Source: GCA-2747515 sp964427825
GTDB taxonomy: Bacteria > Patescibacteriota > Minisyncoccia > Moranbacterales > GCA-2747515
Assembly (NCBI GenBank): GCA_964427825.1
Contig: CAYRUU010000005.1
Location: 1-36,612 of the forward strand
Length of the DNA: 36,612 bases
Direction: 5' to 3'
Under the pieces are notes generated by a model. It made no database searches, was not told where the DNA came from, and worked only from the letters and a program-made list of their open reading frames with translations. Made by a program: the position numbers and the translations under genes. This document shows, one piece after another, positions 22,133-29,231 of the stretch; position 1 is the first letter of the stretch; each line of letters opens with the position of its first letter.

Positions 22133-22666
22133 ATGTCTCATCCGGAAGATTTGGTGATGGATCCTGCAACAATTCTTCAGCAGTGTCACATTCCCTCCAC
22201 GGCAGATGTGGCAGATTTCGGTTGCGGGCCGGGTATTTTTTCCATTCCCTTGGCGCAAATCACATCGGGTACCGTATACTGCTTTGATGTGCTGGAATCT
22301 GCATTGGAAGCCGTCAAAAACCGCGCCTACATCATGGGGATCAACAACATTGTCACACAGCGTTCCAATTTGGAAAAACTGCACGGATCGGGATTAAAAG
22401 ATGGTGCTGTGGCACACATTGTCATGCGTAAAATTCTCGTGCAAAACGATGACAAGCCGACACTTTTTGCCGAGGCATTTCGCGTCTTGCAAGAAAAGGG
22501 GGTATTGCTTGTGGTGGGGTGGAATGATCAGGCAGTGACGGGTTTTGACATTTTGGCGCGCTTGGCACCGGAAAAAGTTGTGGCACTTGCTCAGGAAACG
22601 GGATTCACGGATATTGCACCGATTGATGCCGGTAAATACCACTATGCCTATGCATTTACAAAATAA
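22133..22666 (+). CDS. Class I SAM-dependent methyltransferase
   Basis: The 177-residue protein has a Rossmann-type methyltransferase core: motif I ADFGCGPGIFSIPLA near residues 29-43 binds S-adenosylmethionine, TVYCFDVLESALEAVKNRA is motif II, and VLQEKGVLLVVGW is the post-core strand. The motif order resembles UbiE/ArsM-type enzymes, and the protein is short, without a substrate domain. Starting at 22133 removes three codons from a TTG start upstream. It precedes the solute-binding lipoprotein by 13 bases, so they probably share a transcript. The substrate cannot be told from sequence. Confidence 0.85.
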   Translation: MSHPEDLVMDPATILQQCHIPSTADVADFGCGPGIFSIPLAQITSGTVYCFDVLESALEAVKNRAYIMGINNIVTQRSNLEKLHGSGLKDGAVAHIVMRKILVQNDDKPTLFAEAFRVLQEKGVLLVVGWNDQAVTGFDILARLAPEKVVALAQETGFTDIAPIDAGKYHYAYAFTK

Positions 22667-22679
22667 TAAACGACCATCT

Positions 22680-24095
22680 ATGAAAAAACTTCTTGCTACT
22701 GCGGTGCTGTGTGCCGCAGTGATTCTTTCGGGCCTGGGCTGCAAAGACGTACGTGGCACATACAGAGTATCCTTGAGCATCTGGGGGACATTTGACAACT
22801 CCGGATCCTACGACCAACTATTGAGCGCCTATCGCAGTGTGAATAGAAACATTGGCAACCTTCAATACCACAAAATGGATCTGGAATCGTATAAAAAGGA
22901 CTTACTTAACGGCTTGGCGGCAGGCAACGGACCAGACATCTTCATGATCCATAATTCATGGATGCCGGAATTTGTGGATAAGATTGTGCCGGTGCCAACA
23001 GATATTATGACGGAGCAGGATTTTCGTACCACTTTTGTTGATGTGGTGGCGGAAGACGCGTTGATTGACGGCAAGATCTATGGTGTGCCGCTGTCAGTAG
23101 ATTCGTTGGCATTGTACTACAACAAAGACATCTTGAACGCTGCCGGCATTACGCGCCCTCCGCAAACATGGGAAGAGTTTGACAAGGCGGTGCGCGTACT
23201 AACGATCATGGACGCCTTTGGCAACATCTCGCAGAGTGGCGTGGCGCTCGGCACAGCATACAATGTCAATGGTGCGATCAATGTGAATCGCGCGCCGGAT
23301 ATCCTAACGGCGCTCATGCTGCAGGGCGGTGTGCAGATGTCCGATCGCGCCAGTGGTGTGATTACGCTTGGCAATACGGAGATGCAGAGCAGTGGTGGCG
23401 GTACGCCGGCTCTTGCGGCGTTGCGCTACTATACCAGTTTTGCGTCGCCATCATCACCGAACTACGCGTGGAACAAAAATCAAAATTACTCCATCGATAT
23501 GTTTTTTGAGGGACGCGCCGCAATGATGATCAATTATTCATATCATTACGACACGATCCGCGCAAAGAATGCAAAACTGAATTTTGCCATCGCCGATTTG
23601 CCGCAACGATCTATTATTGCTGACGGCTCACAGAAGAACTTTGCCAACTACTGGCTGTTTGTTGTGGCAAAGAATAAGAAACCCGTACAGGACGTAGATA
23701 CGCGCGCCATCCCCGTGACGGATGAAATACGTATTCATGAGGCGTGGCAAGCACTTCGTGCATTATCGTTTCCTAGTAAGGATGGTGTCCTCTTGCGCAA
23801 CTATTTTGGCAAAGAGCGATTGGTTTATGCTGTGGAGTATGATTTAACTGAGCGCTACTTGGAAGAATCTAAGCGGCCGGCAGCGCGCCGCGATTTGATT
23901 GATGCACAAAAAACGGATGTACGTCTTGGTGCGTTTGCACGCGGCAATTTAATTGCGCATTCATGGTGGCGCAAAAACGCAGATGCTATTGATGGGGTGT
24001 TCTATGACATGATTGATCGCGTCAATACCGGACAGTCCAATGAAGCAGCCGCGTTGCAAATGGCGCAGTCGCGGATGAGCGCATTACAACAGTAA
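22680..24095 (+). CDS. Solute-binding lipoprotein of a sugar-type ABC transporter
   Basis: 471 residues with a lipoprotein signal peptide: MKKLLATAV, a hydrophobic stretch, and lipobox LSGLGC with C21 as the lipid-modified residue. The mature part matches family 1 extracellular solute-binding proteins (maltose/sugar type): LSIWGTFDN at the start, a GNGPDIFMIHNSWMPEFVD segment, then GKIYGVPLSVDSLALYYNKD, and MFFEGRAAMMINYSYHY later. It would capture a sugar or other solute at the membrane surface. No permease or ATPase gene is near, so it works with distant partners or serves as a receptor. It is followed after only 9 bases by the first pilin-like gene. Confidence 0.88.
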   Translation: MKKLLATAVLCAAVILSGLGCKDVRGTYRVSLSIWGTFDNSGSYDQLLSAYRSVNRNIGNLQYHKMDLESYKKDLLNGLAAGNGPDIFMIHNSWMPEFVDKIVPVPTDIMTEQDFRTTFVDVVAEDALIDGKIYGVPLSVDSLALYYNKDILNAAGITRPPQTWEEFDKAVRVLTIMDAFGNISQSGVALGTAYNVNGAINVNRAPDILTALMLQGGVQMSDRASGVITLGNTEMQSSGGGTPALAALRYYTSFASPSSPNYAWNKNQNYSIDMFFEGRAAMMINYSYHYDTIRAKNAKLNFAIADLPQRSIIADGSQKNFANYWLFVVAKNKKPVQDVDTRAIPVTDEIRIHEAWQALRALSFPSKDGVLLRNYFGKERLVYAVEYDLTERYLEESKRPAARRDLIDAQKTDVRLGAFARGNLIAHSWWRKNADAIDGVFYDMIDRVNTGQSNEAAALQMAQSRMSALQQ

Positions 24096-24104
24096 CGATT
24101 ATCT

Positions 24105-24374
24105 ATGCTTTTTTTCTCAACGGTTTATGCCGGTCCTCTTGCAGATGCGCCGCGTTTGAGTGCGATTATTGGACAAGCAGTGACAACGCTCTTGACGATT
24201 GTTGCTGGACTTGCCGTGTTGATGATTCTCATTGGCGGTGTATTGTATGTGACGGCAGCAGGAGATTCTTCACGCATGGACCTTGCCAAAAAGACGGTAG
24301 AGGGCAGCGTGATCGGTTTAGTGATTGCCATTGTGTCGCTTGTGATTGTGCAGACGATTGCGAGACTTGTCTAG
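24105..24374 (+). CDS. VirB2/TrbC-like pilin, copy 1
   Basis: 89 residues with two long helices: TTLLTIVAGLAVLMILIGGV and GLVIAIVSLVIVQTIARL. Between them is the short hydrophilic turn LYVTAAGDSSRMDLAKKT, where the GD and AK are shared by all copies in the array. This matches the small T4SS-pilin family common in CPR bacteria. The N-terminus before the first helix is shorter than in copies 2-5 and holds only a rudimentary signal (MLFFSTVYA). It starts 9 bases after the binding-protein stop and is probably on that transcript. Pilus subunit is the best guess; no T4SS ATPase or channel gene is in view. Confidence 0.75.
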   Translation: MLFFSTVYAGPLADAPRLSAIIGQAVTTLLTIVAGLAVLMILIGGVLYVTAAGDSSRMDLAKKTVEGSVIGLVIAIVSLVIVQTIARLV

Positions 24375-24394
24375 TTTGTAAAATGTGCGATAAT
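24367..24394 (+). promoter_or_regulatory. Promoter of pilin copy 2
   Basis: TTGTCT at 24367-24372 and GATAAT at 24389-24394 with a 16-base spacer, inside and just after the end of pilin copy 1. Confidence 0.5.
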
Positions 24395-24441
24395 GGACGT
24401 ATGAACGAAAATAAAAATCATGATGAAAGGAGGTGGAGGAT

Positions 24442-24795
24442 ATGATGCAGAAAATGAAGACGGCATTTTATGCGGCTTTTTCTGGTATGTTGGCGTTGCC
24501 GGTGATGGCGCTGGCGCAATACAGCAGACCGGATAATCCAGGAGGTGTACCTGAAGGTGGCGATGCAAATCAATTGATCATGAACATCGTGAAGTGGCTT
24601 TTGGGGTTTGTTGGCGCACTTGCTGTTTTGATGATTATTGTTTCTGGTATTATGTATATTACAGCTGCTGGTGATGAGGGTCGTGTTGACTCGGCAAAGA
24701 GGTATCTTGTATACGCTGTTGTCGGTCTCGTCGTTGCCTTGCTAGGCTACGCGATCGTTGTGACGATTGGCGATCAGCTTGGTGCCATGAACTAG
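24442..24795 (+). CDS. VirB2/TrbC-like pilin, copy 2
   Basis: 117 residues from the ATG at 24442. The strong Shine-Dalgarno AAGGAGGTG (24427-24435), about 7 bases upstream, is the best in the window and decides the start; most genes here lack one, so this protein is probably made in quantity. A signal peptide ends near VMALAQ. Two helices (LGFVGALAVLMIIVSGIMYI and VVGLVVALLGYAIVV) flank AAGDEGRVDSAKRY. Closest sibling is copy 3: both have QYS after the signal and a shared MNIVKW before helix 1. A terminator follows, so it forms its own transcription unit. Confidence 0.82.
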   Translation: MMQKMKTAFYAAFSGMLALPVMALAQYSRPDNPGGVPEGGDANQLIMNIVKWLLGFVGALAVLMIIVSGIMYITAAGDEGRVDSAKRYLVYAVVGLVVALLGYAIVVTIGDQLGAMN

Positions 24796-24812
24796 GACAT
24801 AAGATACTACGC

Positions 24813-24844
24813 AAAAAAACAGGGAGCGAGTTCTCTGTTTTTTG
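24813..24844 (+). terminator. Terminator after pilin copy 2
   Basis: AAAAAACAGGGA (24814-24825) pairs with TCTCTGTTTTTT (24832-24843), one G-T pair, followed by more T. It separates copies 2 and 3. Confidence 0.85.
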
Positions 24845-24869
24845 TTGTGAGACGTATTTGTGATATAAT
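24842..24869 (+). promoter_or_regulatory. Promoter of pilin copy 3
   Basis: TTGTTG at 24842-24847 and TATAAT at 24864-24869 (16-base spacer) with TGTGA before the -10, directly after the copy 2 terminator. Confidence 0.65.
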
Positions 24870-24924
24870 AAATTTGTATTATAAAAAAGTAACGGTAATT
24901 TTTAAAACGGAAAGGTAATAATTT

Positions 24925-25284
24925 ATGAAAATACTACACTATACATGCGTTGCAATGGCATTTTTTATGATCATAGCGCCAACATCTGTAACAGTAGCAC
25001 AGTATAGCTATACGGACGCCTATCCGCAGGGTGTAACACGTGAAGCAGATGCTAAGCAAGTCATTATGAATATCGTGAAGTGGATATTGGGATTTACAGC
25101 AGCGCTGGCAATTTTGATGATCATCTTTGGCGGGATTATGTATATTGTCTCTTCGGGAGGTAGTGGCAGGATTGACACTGCTAAAAACATTGTCGTGTAC
25201 GCAATTGTTGGACTGGTTGTTGTTCTATTAGCATATGCAATTGTTGCCTCAGTAAGTAGGGGTCTTGGGGCGGGTGGCGCATAG
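24925..25284 (+). CDS. VirB2/TrbC-like pilin, copy 3
   Basis: 119 residues. Signal peptide MKILHYTCVAMAFFMIIAPT ends near VAQ; the mature part has an exposed segment (YSYTDAYPQGVTREADAKQ), helix 1 ILGFTAALAILMIIFGGIMY, the turn SSGGSGRIDTAKN and helix 2 VGLVVVLLAYAIVASVSRGL. AAAGG lies upstream at a useful distance. It is a separate transcription unit, with a promoter at 24842-24869 and a terminator at 25329-25359. Strongly related to copy 2, presumably by recent duplication. Confidence 0.82.
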   Translation: MKILHYTCVAMAFFMIIAPTSVTVAQYSYTDAYPQGVTREADAKQVIMNIVKWILGFTAALAILMIIFGGIMYIVSSGGSGRIDTAKNIVVYAIVGLVVVLLAYAIVASVSRGLGAGGA

Positions 25285-25328
25285 GATTGCGCAGTCGGTT
25301 TTGTAGGAAAGCATGATAACACCATACA

Positions 25329-25359
25329 CAAACACCCTTCCCGCAGGGTGTTTGTTTTT
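25329..25359 (+). terminator. Terminator after pilin copy 3
   Basis: A perfect 10-pair stem, CAAACACCCT (25329-25338) with AGGGTGTTTG (25345-25354), 6-base loop and five T's. Confidence 0.92.
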
Positions 25360-25374
25360 ATACACAGTGGTCAT

Positions 25375-25403
25375 TTGGTTTTCATCATTTTTTGGTGTAT
25401 ACT
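25375..25403 (+). promoter_or_regulatory. Promoter of pilin copy 4
   Basis: TTGGTT at 25375-25380 and TATACT at 25398-25403 with a 17-base spacer and TG before the -10. Confidence 0.65.
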
Positions 25404-25438
25404 GTAGTAAAGTATTTTATAGAGATTATCATTTTCTT

Positions 25439-25795
25439 ATGCAGCGTTTTATTACATTGAGCGCAATTGTGGTAATGGTGGTAGTAATGCCATTTGTTGT
25501 GTCATATGCGGCGCCGGATATCGGCTTGGGGCAACTTCAGGGAACGGAATTGTCTGATAGGGATCCAAAGGACATCATTGCCGAAGTCACCAAGTTTGTG
25601 GCAGGGTTGATTGCCGTGCTTTCTGTGCTCATGATCATTGTCGGTGGCATTATGTATATCGTTTCCGCTGGTGACAGCAGTAAGGCAGACAAGGCAAAAG
25701 GCATTATCGTATCCGCCATTGTCGGTTTGGTGATTGCCATTCTGGCGTATGCGATTGTCATTTATGTGGGTCGGGCAATGGGCTTATTTTGGTAA
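25439..25795 (+). CDS. VirB2/TrbC-like pilin, copy 4
   Basis: 118 residues from the ATG at 25439; the longer open frame upstream contains the copy 3 terminator and this gene's promoter. Signal peptide MQRFITLSAIVVMVVVMPFV ends near YAA. The exposed segment is acidic (GTELSDRDPKDIIAEVTKF) and unlike copies 2 and 3. Helix 1 is AGLIAVLSVLMIIVGGIMYI, the turn SAGDSSKADKAKG and helix 2 VGLVIAILAYAIVIYVG. No terminator separates it from copy 5, which starts 31 bases later. Confidence 0.8.
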   Translation: MQRFITLSAIVVMVVVMPFVVSYAAPDIGLGQLQGTELSDRDPKDIIAEVTKFVAGLIAVLSVLMIIVGGIMYIVSAGDSSKADKAKGIIVSAIVGLVIAILAYAIVIYVGRAMGLFW

Positions 25796-25826
25796 AAACC
25801 ATAACGTTGCTATTATCATTTTTTCT

Positions 25827-26177
25827 ATGATCTTACGTAAAAAACATTTTTCTTATCTGATTACATTTCTTGCGCTGATGCCGTATAGGGTCTTTGCACA
25901 GCTTGCCGCACCGTCGGACTCTTACGGACTGGTACACCCGCCCTTCAGTCCATCAACGCTCATTCTGGGTGTTGCGCGTTGGATCTTGGGATTCGTGGCG
26001 GCGCTGACGGTTCTGGTGATTATTGTGTCCGGTATTCTCTACATTACATCAGGCGGGGACAGTAATCGTGCGGAGAAAGCTAAGGGCTGGCTCATCAATG
26101 CGGTTATCGGCTTGATCGTGGTGCTCATTTCCTATGTGATTGTTGCTTCTATCAGTCGCGCGCTTGGTGCGCAATAA
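25827..26177 (+). CDS. VirB2/TrbC-like pilin, copy 5
   Basis: 116 residues from the ATG at 25827. Signal peptide MILRKKHFSYLITFLALMPY ends near RVFAQ. The exposed part has a proline- and serine-rich start (LAAPSDSYGLVHPPFSPST). Helix 1 is LGFVAALTVLVIIVSGILYI, then TSGGDSNRAEKAKG, then helix 2 IGLIVVLISYVIVASISRAL. It follows copy 4 closely and precedes the double copy by 25 bases, so copies 4-6 may be one transcript. Confidence 0.8.
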   Translation: MILRKKHFSYLITFLALMPYRVFAQLAAPSDSYGLVHPPFSPSTLILGVARWILGFVAALTVLVIIVSGILYITSGGDSNRAEKAKGWLINAVIGLIVVLISYVIVASISRALGAQ

Positions 26178-26202
26178 AATAGTTTTTATCTATCATACAC
26201 AT

Positions 26203-26838
26203 ATGAGACAAACGATTGGTCATTACACACGACGGAGCCGTATGTTGCAGGTGGTGATTGGTATGATTTTTGTGTTTATTGTGGCGCATGAAGTATGCGC
26301 TCAATCTAGTGGAGCGAGTGGGCGAACTGGTAGCGCAAAATTTGAAAATCCTATTCAATATTCCACGGTGGATGCGTTTCTTGCAGGTGCACTTGGTGCG
26401 ATTCAAACAATTGTGGCTGGACTTGCCGTTCTCATGATTGTGGTGGGCGGGATCATGTATATCACATCTGCCGGCGGCGCGCGCGCTGAGGCTGGCAAAA
26501 AAGCGGTGACGGCGGCATTGATCGGTTTGGCGCTTGCACTTGCCGGACCAAGTTTGCTCAAAGAGATTTATGGGGTTGTGGGAGGCACGGGCACGCCATC
26601 GGAAATATCCGGAGCAAAGCCACTCAGTGCTATTGTGGTAAGTACGATCAATGTTCTCCTAAGTCTGGTGGGCGTGCTTGCCGTTCTTATGCTTGTGGTG
26701 GGTGGGATCATGTATATCACGGCAGCTGGATCCGATCGTGCACAGACAGGGCAAAAAATCGTCCTAACGTCTATCGTCGGTTTGGCAATTTCGCTGCTTG
26801 CGCTTGTGCTTGTTAAGGCAGTGGCGGGACTATTTTGA
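26203..26838 (+). CDS. Tandem (double) VirB2/TrbC-like pilin, copy 6
   Basis: 211 residues made of two pilin units in one chain. Signal-like helix (MLQVVIGMIFVFIVAHEV) ends near CAQ. Unit 1 has TIVAGLAVLMIVVGGIMYI, SAGGARAEAGKKA and LIGLALALAGPSLL. Unit 2, after a linker with GGTGTPSEISGAKP, has SLVGVLAVLMLVVGGIMYI, TAAGSDRAQTGQKI and VGLAISLLALVLVKAVAGLF. Both units align over the helix-turn-helix core, so this arose by internal duplication or by fusion of neighbours. The start at 26203 is preferred; 26242 is possible. A bidirectional terminator follows. A two-unit subunit could serve as a base or cap of a filament; that is inference. Confidence 0.8.
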   Translation: MRQTIGHYTRRSRMLQVVIGMIFVFIVAHEVCAQSSGASGRTGSAKFENPIQYSTVDAFLAGALGAIQTIVAGLAVLMIVVGGIMYITSAGGARAEAGKKAVTAALIGLALALAGPSLLKEIYGVVGGTGTPSEISGAKPLSAIVVSTINVLLSLVGVLAVLMLVVGGIMYITAAGSDRAQTGQKIVLTSIVGLAISLLALVLVKAVAGLF

Positions 26839-26850
26839 AATAGACACATG

Positions 26851-26886
26851 AAAACGCCTCACATGTATTTACATATGAGGCGTTTT
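26851..26886. terminator. Bidirectional terminator between the pilin array and the minus-strand operon
   Basis: AAAACGCCTCA (26851-26861) pairs with TGAGGCGTTTT (26876-26886), giving T runs on both strands. It lies between convergent genes. Confidence 0.92.
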
Positions 26887-26891
26887 TCTAA

Positions 26892-28115
26892 TCACATCTT
26901 ATGAAACGAAAGAGTAAGACCGCCCGTTATGGCGCGATACTCCGCTTCTTCCTGAGGAACATTGATATTGATCCTCAGTTCTTTTTGGTAGTGTAGGGAT
27001 TGTTGATTGAGTATGGCATTGTCGATAAGGACAATTCCATACCGATTAATATTTCGGATGGGCATTAGACGTATTTTTTCTGGAGCAAAAATAGGTTGTC
27101 CAGAATATCCATTACATCCAATGCTCTCAAATCGATCTGTAAACTCTTGTACATATTGACCCTCACATATAACCTTGTAGCCATTTGTGGTGTCAAAGGG
27201 TATCGTGACAGCGATACCACCTACACCATGCTCTTGTGGGTGATAGGTGATTGTGTACACTTGCTTTCTACGGAAAACCTCCGCTTTTTCTATGAAGGTT
27301 CTTACTCTATTTTGCAAGAGATTGTCCTGCCTTTTTTCCTCCGCTTCAATAATTGCACAATTTTGTGCGCTTTGCTTACAGAGGAACTCTTTTTCACGCA
27401 AAACATCCGCAGAAGTCATGTTGAGAGACCTGCATAATTTCGTGAAGTCCTCAAGAGTTTTAGCGGTATTCTCCGACCCTACAAGCATATCGTGCTCATA
27501 GAGTGTTTTCGCGGATTGTGCCACCGCGCGCTTTGCAGCGACGATTTCTTTACTGTACACATCGGCACCGGGATAGATGCCAAATGCGTTGTAGAAGAAA
27601 ATGGGCTTTATCAGAGCTCCGATTTGGAGTAATGCCCATATGCCGAAGATCCCATATACTCTCCAAATCATCAGAGATTTCTTACCCAAGGCAATGCTGT
27701 ATGCTGTGAAGCAGACAATGGCTACGAAAGTCAGGACGACTATGCTGTTCATATGCTTGTTGCCATGCAGGGAAAGACTCTCGATGTTGAATAGGGACAA
27801 AAACAGCAATGGCAATGTGAGAATGATAAAAAAACACCCCCACGTTTTTTCCATAACACCATTGATGCGTGCTGCGGTGGCGGTATCAACACCAGCTTTA
27901 TCTAGTGTCCACGGTATGATTTTCACCGAAGGGTATGTGATGAATGAGATAATAATCGCGAAGATTGTCATCCACATCAGCTGTGTCATATCGCCGGATC
28001 TGTTTGCTCTAATGGCAATTTTGATCAGGGAAATGTATATGCCCGATATAGTCAGGACAATCAAAAGCCATCCCATCATTGTCATAAACATCCATTGCAG
28101 AAATCTCCGTATCAT
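26892..28115 (-). CDS. Polytopic membrane protein with extracytoplasmic C-terminal domain, unknown function
   Basis: 407 residues. The first half has five or six helices: GWLLIVLTISGIYISLI, MWMTIFAIIISFI, a pair near CFFIILTLPLLFLSLF, SIVVLTFVAIVCFTAYSIA and YGIFGIWALLQIGALI. The remaining 220 residues are soluble, with a KAVA-type coil (EIVAAKRAVAQSAKTLYEHD), a cysteine pair (CKQSAQNC) and then beta-rich sequence (VYTITYHPQEHGVGGIAVTI). No family is recognised. AGAGGG precedes the start, and the gene follows the tail-anchored protein by 26 bases in one operon. The cysteines may form a disulfide outside the cell. Confidence 0.7.
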   Translation of the reverse strand: MIRRFLQWMFMTMMGWLLIVLTISGIYISLIKIAIRANRSGDMTQLMWMTIFAIIISFITYPSVKIIPWTLDKAGVDTATAARINGVMEKTWGCFFIILTLPLLFLSLFNIESLSLHGNKHMNSIVVLTFVAIVCFTAYSIALGKKSLMIWRVYGIFGIWALLQIGALIKPIFFYNAFGIYPGADVYSKEIVAAKRAVAQSAKTLYEHDMLVGSENTAKTLEDFTKLCRSLNMTSADVLREKEFLCKQSAQNCAIIEAEEKRQDNLLQNRVRTFIEKAEVFRRKQVYTITYHPQEHGVGGIAVTIPFDTTNGYKVICEGQYVQEFTDRFESIGCNGYSGQPIFAPEKIRLMPIRNINRYGIVLIDNAILNQQSLHYQKELRININVPQEEAEYRAITGGLTLSFHKM

Positions 28116-28141
28116 ATCAGCCCTCTTTTTGTTTTAGTTAG

Positions 28142-28822
28142 TCACATCTTGATGGCAAGCATCATAACAGCGATTGTTATGAGTGTCATCACAATGAGCA
28201 CGTAAAATCCCCATTTCTTCGCATTATCGGATTGTTGTTGCCATCGATCCATTGCCGGAGCAAGGTCGCCCGGCAGCAATCCAATATCCGCCCATCTTTG
28301 GTAGAGGTCTCGTGCCGCCTGTTCATTACCGTTGACCTCCGTGGCGATTGCCTGGAGGCATCGCATGCGATGATCCACGATAACGGTGGACTGTTTGCGC
28401 TCTCGCACAACGGATGTTTTATCATCCTTGCCCTTGCGTGTCGCGCGGATAATTTTATCTGCAGTCACAATGTCCATATTCACAATGAAGTGCCGCACCT
28501 TCTCCTTATTAATTCTTCGCACACCTGCCCTAATGGCGCTGTTACCTTGTGGGGGAACGGCGTTGAAAAATAGCTGTAGTGACCGCTGCTCCTCCGCAGA
28601 TAGATCCAGCATAAGCTGTCCGACAATGACTTCATCGGTATTGCTTACGTAGGCTCCGATCCCTGCTTTCTTTTGAGGGGTGCTTTCCGCGGTTTCTGAT
28701 GCGCTCTCTGTTGAGGCAGGTCTCTTCTTCAGGGAAGATGCGATTTGTCCTGCATTGACAGCTGTGTTAAACAAATCTGCTCCGTTTTCTTTCATCCATT
28801 TGATGATCGGTGATTCCGCCAT
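28142..28822 (-). CDS. Tail-anchored protein of unknown function
   Basis: 226 residues. The N-terminal 65 residues are polar with a Ser/Thr/Glu/Lys stretch, followed by a folded-looking part from VIVGQLMLDLSAEEQRSLQL to DIGLLPGDLAPAMDRW with alternating helices. One transmembrane helix near the C-terminus (WGFYVLIVMTLITIAVMMLA) leaves a very short tail, so the bulk is cytoplasmic. AGGAGA lies about 7 bases before the ATG. First gene of a two-gene minus-strand operon with a near-consensus promoter, so expression is probably strong. I recognise no family; partnership with the downstream polytopic protein is inferred from gene order. Confidence 0.7.
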   Translation of the reverse strand: MAESPIIKWMKENGADLFNTAVNAGQIASSLKKRPASTESASETAESTPQKKAGIGAYVSNTDEVIVGQLMLDLSAEEQRSLQLFFNAVPPQGNSAIRAGVRRINKEKVRHFIVNMDIVTADKIIRATRKGKDDKTSVVRERKQSTVIVDHRMRCLQAIATEVNGNEQAARDLYQRWADIGLLPGDLAPAMDRWQQQSDNAKKWGFYVLIVMTLITIAVMMLAIKM

Positions 28823-28891
28823 GATTTAATCTCCTGTATTTTATGAGGTTAAGTATTATGAAGTTATTAATGTCCAAACCCGGTCTTTAAT

Positions 28892-28906
28892 GTGTAGTTT
28901 CTACAC
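28892..28906 (-). promoter_or_regulatory. Hairpin in the leader of the minus-strand membrane operon
   Basis: GTGTAG and CTACAC form a 6-pair stem with a 3-base loop. CCGG motifs 12-14 bases outside on each side could extend it. It lies about 12 bases into the transcript, 70 before the start codon; an mRNA-stabilising or regulatory role is possible. Confidence 0.5.
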
Positions 28907-28924
28907 AAAATATCCGGACTCTGA

Positions 28925-28953
28925 ATTATATCACATTTTTGCGCAAAAGTCAA
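28925..28953 (-). promoter_or_regulatory. Near-consensus promoter of the minus-strand membrane operon
   Basis: On the minus strand: TTGACT (complement of 28948-28953), a 17-base spacer and TATAAT (complement of 28925-28930) with TGTGA before it. The leader is about 95 bases. Confidence 0.85.
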
Positions 28954-29025
28954 TCGCGTCATAATGCCTTTATTGATGTGGTTTTTGGGTGATTTCTGCC
29001 GGCGTGGTGGTGCGGTATGGTACGT

Positions 29026-29054
29026 TTGACATCTGCGTGCGGTGTTGCTATAAT
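29026..29054 (+). promoter_or_regulatory. Consensus promoter of nusA
   Basis: TTGACA at 29026-29031, a 17-base spacer and TATAAT at 29049-29054, a perfect match to the sigma-70-type consensus. The leader to the ATG at 29232 is about 170 bases. Confidence 0.9.
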
Positions 29055-29079
29055 GAAAGTACTGAAATGGATGAGATTC

Positions 29080-29130
29080 GGGTCGGCGGACGCGAATTTT
29101 TTGTTTAAGAGGTGTCCGTCATCACGACCC
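29080..29130 (+). promoter_or_regulatory. Long structured hairpin in the nusA leader
   Basis: GGGTCG 29080-29085 pairs with CGACCC 29125-29130, and inside it CGGAC 29087-29091 pairs with GTCCG 29114-29118, around an AT-rich loop of about 22 bases. There is no T tract after it, so it is not an intrinsic terminator. The region 28823-29231 holds no gene; apart from promoters and hairpins I see nothing else in it. Confidence 0.65.
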
Positions 29131-29231
29131 CGATGACAGTGCCGCAGACAATTTATTTCTGATCCGGAAGCAGATCATGCATAAAAACAATGAACACGAA
29201 ATGTAAACGATCTATCATTAACGACACACCT

